Shown one piece after another: positions 55,809 to 64,000 of a stretch of 64,000 bases of DNA. The DNA comes from Doryteuthis pealeii. Taxonomy: Eukaryota > Mollusca > Cephalopoda > Myopsida > Loliginidae. Numbering within the stretch: the first letter of the stretch is position 1; the number at the start of each line of letters is the position of its first letter. The stretch is from NCBI GenBank assembly GCA_023376005.1, contig CM042148.1, positions 67,361,524 through 67,425,523 of the forward strand, in the 5' to 3' direction. The notes below the pieces were generated by a model. That model ran no database searches, had not been told where the DNA came from, and saw only the letters and a program-made list of their open reading frames with translations. The translations under genes were made by a program, and so were the position numbers.

Positions 55809-56419
55809 GTAAAATTTATTTTTATTTGTATTATTAATTTTTTCTTAGCTTTATTAATTTTTATACATTAACTTATAAAAGATTTTTAAGGGAGAGAACT
55901 TTGAAAATTGGGTAGAGATTCATTTAAAAAAAATCTTTTTTATAGTTATTATTGAGAAATATTATTAAAGTATATAAAAAAAAAAATGACGACCTGACAT
56001 TGATATAAAAAATGCTTTTTAAAATTAAAGCTCTTTAATAAAATATCAAGAAAATCATTCCAGTATCTGATAATTGTGTAATGTAAAAGAAAAAATTTAC
56101 TCTTTTTCATTGAATGTTATAAATATAAATATATGTAGTGTTTTGTATTAACAGGTTTATGAGACAGTTTTTTTTGTTGTTTTTTTTTTTTTAAAGTATA
56201 TTTATATTTGATATGCGGTTTTGCTCTTAATTTCTTCAACTGTTAAGTACAATCTTTGTATTTAAATTAAATTGTTCTGAAGGAATTGCCAGTTTTCAAT
56301 TTAATATATTCAGTTGAGTGTTCATAAATTTTCATTTCAGATTGAAAGGTATTAATTAATATTTTAAGCAAATGATTTTATTTTGTTCTTTGATAAGATA
56401 TTTATGTTTTCTTTTTTAG
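55809..56419 (+). other. Intron 7 (phase 0)
   Basis: 611 bp of AT-rich sequence with no mobile element. It divides the third PDZ just after the GLGFSILDYQ loop. Confidence 0.88.
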
Positions 56420-56662
56420 GATCCCGTGAATCCTGCTGAAACTGTAATTGTGATCCGCAGTCTTGTGCCCGGTGGAGTTGCTCAGTTAGATGGACGTTTA
56501 TTACCAGGTGATAGGTTAGTGTTTGTGAATGATGTCAACTTGGAACATGCAACATTGGATGATGCTGTACAGACCTTGAAGGGAGCTCCAAAGGGAACTG
56601 TGCTTATTGGTGTTGCTAAACCTTTACCATTGACTGTTACTTTACCTCAGTCGGAAACTACG
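56420..56662 (+). CDS. MPDZ: MPDZ-like exon H: most of third PDZ domain
   Basis: Acceptor TTTTTTTAG ends at 56419; donor GTAAGT starts at 56662+1; 81 codons in phase 0. The peptide runs from DPVNPAETVIVIRSLVPGG through DGRLLPGDRLVFVND to KGAPKGTVLIGVAKPLPL, one of the most conserved stretches of MPDZ PDZ5. The alphaB1 position is Leu (ATLDDAV), as in the vertebrate domain, so ligand choice should differ from class I. The exon ends in a short Thr/Ser tail that continues into exon I. Confidence 0.95.
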
Positions 56663-56760
56663 GTAAGTTCTCATTTTAAGTTTAATTTTTGGTTATGGCA
56701 ATATAAAAATGTTTTCTGCACCACACTTTGATAATTTTCTTTACATTAAGTTTGCTTTCA

Positions 56761-56792
<32 letters not shown>

Positions 56793-58136
56793 GGTTAACA
56801 TATTTTTTGCTATTATGCTGATTTTTATCGGTTTTAAGTATGCAGAAAATTAGTCCCAGTATTTAAATAATATTTATCTTCTAAATATATCTAATACTTT
56901 TTGGCTTCTATTTGAATTTACCAATTCTGTATAATCTTTCATGAAAAAATAAGTACATACCCAATATCAATAGTAATAGTAATATATACTAAAAACATTT
57001 TTTAAGCAAATAAGGAATTAAATCAATGTTTATCAGTTGTATTAGGTCATTTTATAAACTGTTTATGCTGATTGTGATTTATATTTGTGTATGTTAGTCT
57101 CTTTGAAGAAATATTTTTAATAATAAGGATTATCCAAATGTTACAAAATGATAAACTTTGAATAATTAAAATTTGACAACCATCTTTTTTTTTTCTTTTT
57201 TTTTTTTTTTAAATTCTATGTATGAATATAGTAGTAGGATATTTCACAATACAATTTTGAACTCTGATCTAAGATCATTTTAAAGATACATGTATTTTTA
57301 TTGTTAAAATGATGAAAATAAGATTTTATGATAAAAATAATTCAGTCACTGAAACCTTTTATGATTTCTTCTTTTTTTAATGCTAAAATAGGCACATGAA
57401 CATAAATATCAATATAAGTGTGTGTTTATCCTTGTCTTTCATTTGGTGTATTTCATTTAAAACATAAGTTAAACATTTTCATTTTTATTTTGTTAAATCT
57501 TATTGGAATTCATTTTTTAATTAACAATAATTCATTCAGGATCAAGGATATTATTTATGATTCACAACAATGGTTTCTTTTTTGTTTTTTTTAATTATTT
57601 TCAATTTTATTGAGTGAAACTAAAATAATTTGACATGTTATACTTTTACATCAAAACTCATCAAAAAGTTTGATTTATCAAGTTTTATTTTTTTATATTA
57701 ATTCTTTTATAAAGTAGATCAGAATATTTGAAGTCCTTTAAAATTTAGTATTTATGCAATACTGATTTTCAAATTTGTTGTACTTTTTAAAGAAAGTCTA
57801 TTTTGAATGAAACAAACAAAACATGCATAACTTTGTGCTTTTAGATTTACCAAAAAACTTCCTATTAAATTTGTGTTACTCTCTTTTTCTTTAAGAGAAA
57901 CAACTGCAGAAAGATCTAGATTTCATTTCAATATTCATATATCACATTTTTAATTTTGGCAAGTATATATAGTTCATCTTAATTTCTAGTTTTTTTTTAT
58001 TTTTTATTTTATTTATTTATTTATTTTTAATCACAACCCTCTTAGATCAATAGTAAATAATAATAAATGTTAACCTCTTGGTGAGACTCATAGGTCTGCT
58101 TAACTTGCCAGGTGTCTACAGTTAACACACTATGCA

Positions 58137-58185
<49 letters not shown>

Positions 58186-60798
58186 AAGTTATAGAACCAA
58201 ATTGTAAGGAATGATCTTAATCCTGATTTTTCCTTAAATCTTTTTACTTATTTTGATTTTAATTTTTAGTACTTGATGAATTATATCAAATATTTCACTA
58301 TAAAATTTAAACTAAAACTTGTCTGATTTTTATACATTAAATTGCAATAAGTTGATATTACTATTTATTGCTAATTGTTTATCTTCTGTAATATTAAATA
58401 GTGTACTGTAGTTTTTGAATTTAATATCTATTTCAGGAAAATATCCACCCATAATTTTTTTTTCTCCCTTTGATGCTTTCCTAGCTCGTCTGGAATAATT
58501 ATATTCCTAAAGAAATTTGATATAAAGGACATGAGGATGTCTACTTCCAGAAACAAGGTTTTCCAGTCTAGAGATCAGCATGTATTTATCCCTACCATCC
58601 ATTTCACAAATAATGAAAAAGCACAAATTTAAAAGAAATTATGCAATAATTTTTCTCAATTTTAATTATTGCAATAATTTAAAATGTCAAACTAATTTAG
58701 GAATTGTTGCCCAAATTCGTTTTCTTTTTTTTTTTTTTATTATTATTATTTCAGTTTGGTTTTTTTGTTTTGTTTTTTTATTTTTTTTTTTTAATTTTGT
58801 TTTGTTTTTTAATCAGTTAATTTTGTTTCTTTTCACTGTGATTACTCCAAATGCATTCATTCATAATCATGAATAATTAATTTGTTCACATCTCTTGATT
58901 CTTTTCAAACTTCACTTTGTACACAGATTTATTTCCACTTCCTTACCATCAGCTGTCATTTTTATTCTAAGAAATCATAATTTTTCATCAATATGTTTAC
59001 TATTCATTTCCGATTTATATAAAACTCATATTTTTAGTGTGAAAATAATCAAACAGTGATATTAGTGTGCTATTCAGTCACTTATTTCATACAATGATTA
59101 TTTTTCTTTTAAACTAATTCACAGAATAAAAATTGTGGTATTTATATTATTTAATTAAATTTGAAATTGCTGTTTTGCTTATCATGCTTGACTTGATAAT
59201 TTAATAATTTCTTAGATTGAAGAAAAATTGAATTAAGTGATACCTGTTAGAAATGAAGTTGTTAAGCCAAAAATATTGTTTTTATTATGTGAATCATTGA
59301 ACATTCTATGAATGCTTTTTAAATAAAGTAGGAAAAAAAAAAAAGATTTTTATTAAGGGATTTGTAATATCTTGTATTAAGTAACCTGAAAATGTTGTTC
59401 TTAGGTGGTATGAGGAGCATTTAACTTCATTGAAGAAGCACACTTCATTTTTATTTATATTCATTTTCAAATTGGTCGAAATAGGAAATTTTTGATTATT
59501 GATTTTATTAATTAAAGACTGAAGAACATAAGCAACATTTTGGTATATTCTTTGATATTTTAAGAAGTGTAAAAATGTGACTCAAATGCTAAACAATATT
59601 TGTATACCATGATTGATCAAAAATCTGTCAAAAGTAGTTTGTGAAGTTTTATTTTAGATAATTTTTTTTTTTTACTGAATTACGTTCCTGTAAATATTTT
59701 ACTGATCATATCAATAAATTATAATTTTCTTGATAATTTTTTATTTTACTAATTTTTAACTCTTGAGTACATAAAAATGTATTGAATATGGTAGATGGGT
59801 GTTTTTCATGCATATTATTGATAACAGGATAAATCTCAACACCTCATTCTGCTTTTCATATTAATCTGATATTTGTGTTCTTGCTTGGTGATTGTTAATT
59901 TTCTTAAGTAAATTTCTCTGATATACAAATTCAAAAGCTATCCATATGCACAGCAGTTTAATGCTTATGTTTCTGCTTTCAATGCTTTTGTCTTTCATTA
60001 CGGTTAGCATAATCTATATGACATACATTTGAGTGAATATTCCTGGAGAAAAATAAAACAACAACAACAAAAAAGACGACTAATAAGCAGTCAGTTATGT
60101 TTTTCACTTAGTTAATTGTTGTTAAACATTTATAATTGGTTCATAAGTATTTTGATTATATTAGTTTAACAATTTAATAAATATCATTAATTATTATTTA
60201 AGATTTTTCTGTTCTTTTGAGAAATTAAAAATATTACTTATTAGTATGTAAAATCACTTGATGAAATATCTTGATGTCTAAATTTAAAAAAAAATTGTTT
60301 ACATAATTTTGAAATATTTATTAGAGTATATTATTTTATTACAAAAGTACATTATCTTTTAAGGAAGTCTTTAGATCAATGGAACCAGATAATTACATAT
60401 TTTAACTAATTATAACTTGACAAAAATATTTATTAACTTTTTATTGAATCAATATAGATTAATTTATTATGTAGAAATGACCAATAATTTATTCTATTTC
60501 AAAATATTCATATGATTTTTTTTTTTCATAAAGTATTCCTATCATCACTTAGAATTCACTTTTCTCAAAAACTGAAAAATGCATTTAAAAACAAAATGCT
60601 AATAACAGTACTCTATTCCTATTTTACTGAATTTAATTGTAAATCTTTGATTTAATAATCTGTGGGAATATTCACTGAAATGTCTAACTATTAGGGCTAC
60701 TATTTTAAAAAAAATGTTTATGCTTTAAATTGAGCATGCTGTTTTTTTTTCCCTGTGTGCATGTTGACATTCTCGATGTTGTCCTTTTTTGCCTGCAG
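56663..60798 (+). other. Intron 8 (phase 0)
   Basis: About 4.1 kb, AT-rich. A T run lies at 56,761-56,789 and a (TA)n microsatellite at 58,140-58,182. I see no ORF, SINE or foldback element; in particular 58,190-60,780 is featureless. The intron ends in a C/T-rich tract and TGCCTGCAG. Confidence 0.82.
58140..58182. repeat. (TA)n microsatellite
   Basis: About 21 TA units after GCATGCATA. Confidence 0.93.
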
Positions 60799-61410
60799 AT
60801 CCTGTCTTTAAATGCACCATTTGCTCCATTGAATTCTACACATGCTACCTGCAGTTCTACAGTCTCCTCATCTTCTTCACTTCCATCAACATCACTGCTA
60901 CCATCATTGTCATCTCCTATACCTGCCTCACCATCGACTATTGCAGCAACTGTTACAACTAGTATTAGTAGTAATGAGCAACAGAGTATTCCTCCTTTTT
61001 CTTCAGTATCCCCACTCCAGCATGCTCATAGCTCAGAACAGGGCTATCAAGCAGCTGTGACCCTGGAAGTAAGGAAATCAGATCCTTTTACACCTCTCAC
61101 AGAAACAACAAGCTCTGAACAGATAGAAAAGCATCCATCCCTTCCCGACCCAGTACCATCTCCTTCTGCTGTGGTATTGACCTCATCTTCACCAGTAACT
61201 CCACCTACCTCCCAGCCACTACCATTTTATGAAATAAAAACTGAAGAAATTAATTTATCAAAATCAAGTAGTCTACATAGTTTGACAAGAAAAGATAGCT
61301 TCTATGAAGATGATGAACCTGAGGAGACACTCACTATCACAGTTGCGAAGCCCAATCTGGGAACTGCACCATTAGAATTTAAAAGTTCAGAGTCACTGGA
61401 CAAAGCAGAG
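60799..61410 (+). CDS. MPDZ: MPDZ-like exon I: Ser/Thr/Pro-rich linker
   Basis: Acceptor TGCCTGCAG ends at 60798 and donor GTGAGA starts at 61411; 204 codons, phase 0 at both ends. The sequence is low complexity for the first ~80 residues (runs of Ser with Leu, Pro and Thr), then more mixed, and becomes acidic near the end (YEDDEPEETLTITV, then FKSSESLDKAE). No domain is visible. It follows PDZ5, where vertebrate MPDZ has a long, poorly conserved linker. The reading frame is open over the whole exon and continuous with exon H, and GC content is higher than in the introns, supporting real coding. The next exon is outside the window or not recognised in the last 2.6 kb. Confidence 0.85.
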
Positions 61411-61702
61411 GTGAGAGTACAAAAAACAAAAAAAAATTGCTCCTTACTTGCTTGAACTACCTTAATAATTATACTGTCCAACATAAAATGTATATATACA
61501 TTTTGTGAAGAAATAAAATGTCTCTTTAATATTGTAAGTTTTTATCAATTTGTGTCAGGAAATGTACTGGGTCAAATCCAGCATTTCATCCTGTCTATCA
61601 TTTTTAAGGTATATTAAGAATTTTTTTAAATTGCAATTTTAAACTTTTTAAAACAAAGTTACATACTTAATCTTGGGTAAGGTTTGAAATAAAATCTGAA
61701 GG

Positions 61703-61914
61703 TATAAGAAAAGGAAGATACTAAAGGAAATCAAATTATGTTTCACTATAAGGATAGCTTCTTCAGAATTTATTTTATTCTGCAAAAATGTAATCTTCAC
61801 ATGAAAAGGAGGATAGAAGCTATCATGTTTTAGATTGTTTTTTCAGATTAAAATTTATTCCAAAGAAGCTATCCTTATAGTGAAACATACCAATTTGAGT
61901 TTCCTTTTCTTATA
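61703..61914. mobile_element. Foldback MITE with ~50-bp arms
   Basis: Arms start TATAAGAAAAGGAA and contain TATGTTTCACTATAAGGATA, GCTTCTT; the right arm is the inverse with a few differences and the left has a ~10-bp insertion. The termini are TATA, so a TA duplication cannot be told apart from the element end. Non-coding. Confidence 0.82.
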
Positions 61915-62973
61915 ATTCACTTTATAGATTTTACACTTGAATGTTTTTAGAGAATTTATTTTGTGAATATCAATAGTATTGCTGTTTTTGTCATTGTAAA
62001 TTCAATAAGTTAAAATAGTTACCTTATTTGATTGAAATTACTTTTTGTAAACTACTTGTTTAATTTTTGATTTTTACATCAACAATTTACAAAATAAAAA
62101 GGATTGTAAATGTAAAAAATTTTTTTAAATATTTTGCTAATAAAAACTCCCATTGATAAGATATTGTTAGTATTTGTATACGAAATGTTATTAATACATT
62201 TTAACATACCACTTTAAAAAAATAATGAAATAAGATTTTTATAAACAAGTCCTCATCAAATTTTCATTCATACATTCACAACTTGAACAAATGTGAATAT
62301 AAATTTAAAGTATTTTATAATTTTCAGTAAAAGCAGATGATTTAAACTGATGTATTTAATATTTGATACATAATCTATTGTGGTTTAACTTTAGCTTGAT
62401 GACTGTAAAACCAATCCTTGGAATTTTAATGTTTCATACATATTATTACAGAATTGTAAAATATTTTTGTCTAGTGTGAATTAAAGTATAATTTGTAACT
62501 GTAAGAATTGAAGAAAAAATATTAAATGGAAACAAGTATGGTTGATTTTGTTAATATTAGTTTGACTAAAAGTTTCTGTTTGTTGTTAGGTGGCATTAGA
62601 ACTCTATAGATAGCATTCGTATCAGTATATATATATATTTTTTTTTTTTTTTTAGTTTTTAGAAATTATCATTTTTGTTTATTGGTTCTTACATTGAAGA
62701 CTGAAAAAATAAACAACATTTTGGCAACTTTTTATTCTAAGGTAAAAATATGACTCAAACCCCAAAATAAAATCTGTGCAGTTTATAGAAAAGGTACCAT
62801 AAATTATCACATATATCCAAGGATTTTTGTAAAATTTCTCACTGTACTGCAACAAGATTAAGCAGATTTTTTTTAATACAATTAATTGAAACTAGATGTT
62901 CCTTATTTTATGTAAGCATAGACACAGTATAATTATTCTGTAACCAATCAAATAAATTAATGCAAAATGGATA

Positions 62974-63373
62974 CCGTATTTGACAGCATATAAGATGCAC
63001 CCCCATTTCAGCAGGTCAGATTCAGGAAAAAAAGTTTTTAGTGTATTCAAGCATATATTGTTGAAAACAGTTTAGCTGTGCATTACACAAGCAGAAACAC
63101 AGCTGTATTTCAGATTGTATTGCTTTCATTTTTACGAATTCAATTTTAAAGCGCCGGTAATAATACAATAATACCAGCAATAAAATAAGTATGCATGAAG
63201 TTTAGGGTAGGTAAAAGTACTGAGCGTAAGCTGGGTTAGTGAGCATCATAGAGAAGATTAGCCTAGGTCTACGGGAGGTCTCAAACTTCACCTACAATGT
63301 ATAAGATGCGGAGCAATTTTTTTAGCCAAAATTTTTTTGGGAAAAAGTGCGTCCTATATGCCGTCAAATACAG
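62974..63373. mobile_element. 400-bp MITE with TA flanks
   Basis: Ends CCGTATTTGACAGCATATAA and the inverse of CTGTATTTGACGGCATATAG, then (G/A)(A/G)(T/C)GCAC; TA on both sides (62,972-62,973 and 63,374-63,375). A subterminal TATAAGATGCGGAGC repeats part of the left end near the right end. No ORF. TA flanks suggest Tc1/mariner-type mobility, but the terminus type CCGTATTT...TATAA also occurs in other superfamilies. Confidence 0.78.
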
Positions 63374-64000
63374 TAGTTTATTAATATCTGATATATTATG
63401 AATATGAAGAAAATTAATGTTTTAACCAGTTTTACCCTGCAAATTTAGATTATCAATTTTGAGCTATAAAGATTATTTACTCAATTTTAAATGATACCAT
63501 GTTAATGAATACATAAGAATAAAGCACTTATCTTTTAGAGTACATCTTGAATACATAAACACAGACATTTTAATAGTTCAGTACCTTTTTGAAGGCAGTT
63601 TCTTTGATATGATCAAATTACATATGGGTACTTGATTGATCATCTTTGATGTTTTGTTCTTTATCTTTCTTAACATACACTTACAAGCTTCCAAATTTCA
63701 AATCTTAATTGGGTGACCACTTAAGCAATGGCAGGTACTGTAAGCAGTCCTTTGTTTATCAAAATGACTGGATTTCACAGTAAATGACTTGAAAAAGTTG
63801 ATGTGCTAACCAACCAAATTTCAAATCAATTTACCTGAAAATTGATTGTAAAATGTGTATAACTTTCATTCTATTTAACCCAGACTGGTATTTTGTTTTA
63901 CTTATACTTACCTTCATTTCTGCAACACTTAATGAAAACTCATCCTTCTCACTTAACCTAACTAGTCTAACTTTAAATATTTTCTAGTACAGCTGTTTAA

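Larger units (their letters stand above)
178..61410 (+). other. MPDZ: Gene span: partial multi-PDZ scaffold gene (MPDZ/PATJ family), nine internal exons
   Basis: Nine exons with AG acceptors and GT donors join in consistent phase into 666 open codons. Deduced order: PDZ (about residues 13-105), linker, PDZ (about 189-285), linker, PDZ (about 361-453), long low-complexity linker (463-666). Domain order and the linker just before the second PDZ (Trp, then an acidic-hydrophobic stretch running into VAQLSKF) resemble PDZ3-PDZ5 of vertebrate MPDZ. In that family the protein is a large scaffold at tight junctions, apical membranes and synapses that binds C-terminal tails of receptors and junction proteins. 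MPDZ and PATJ are close paralogues, so the symbol means the family, with MPDZ preferred. Intron phases from exon 1 on are 1,0,1,1,0,0,0,0, then 0 after exon 9. Both gene ends are outside the window. Confidence 0.9.
61411..64000 (+). other. Start of intron 9 (phase 0)
   Basis: Contains two foldback elements (61703-61914 and 62974-63373). No further exon is recognisable up to the end of the window, so the intron probably runs on past it. Confidence 0.6.

Noticed and set aside
58580..58876. 98-codon frame rich in Phe
   Set aside because: Composition artefact of T runs at 58,720-58,815.
60842..61060. Second frame inside exon I (His/Leu-rich)
   Set aside because: Shadow of the Ser/Thr/Pro-rich exon in another frame.

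Overview
This is an AT-rich, intron-dominated animal window. I read it as a mollusc, most likely a cephalopod, but this is an inference from the mixture of very large introns, tRNA-derived SINEs and decayed transposon families, not from a species-specific marker. The only host gene I can support is the middle part of one plus-strand gene encoding a multi-PDZ scaffold protein of the MPDZ (MUPP1) / PATJ family. Nine exons (178-298, 5662-5753, 5970-6105, 13967-14116, 23263-23342, 38681-38854, 55419-55808, 56420-56662, 60799-61410) join in phase to one open frame of 1998 nt (666 codons). They encode three PDZ domains, best matched to PDZ3, PDZ4 and PDZ5 of vertebrate MPDZ, and a long Ser/Thr/Pro-rich linker. 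Start codon, N-terminal L27 and PDZ domains, C-terminal PDZ domains, promoter and 3' end all lie outside the window.

The other ~97% is intron, largely layers of dead mobile elements. Introns 1-3 (to 13.9 kb) hold hAT-type and other foldback elements, a ~590-bp retroposon and SINEs. Intron 4 (14.1-23.3 kb) holds a chimeric LINE/SINE/tRNA insertion bounded by a 17-bp direct repeat, and several foldback elements. Intron 5 (23.3-38.7 kb) holds two opposed Tc1-like transposase relics, a hAT-like transposase relic and LINE fragments. Intron 6 (38.9-55.4 kb) holds a Copia-like LTR retrotransposon relic on the minus strand (about 45.0 to 40.26 kb) with nested insertions, plus a relic of an uncharacterised multi-copy gene. 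Introns 7-9 are mostly plain AT-rich sequence with two foldback elements near 61.8 and 63.2 kb.

There is no operon, CRISPR array, bacterial gene or convincing new multi-gene system. The most unusual signals are: a 25-bp minisatellite that appears to have grown out of the codons for the RNase H motif of the Copia-like relic; other minisatellites that also sit inside transposon copies; telomere-like TTAGGG runs in the loops of three different foldback families; a SINE family with two alternative 3' tails, beside TA/CA microsatellites; and the chimeric insertion at 15.37-16.83 kb.
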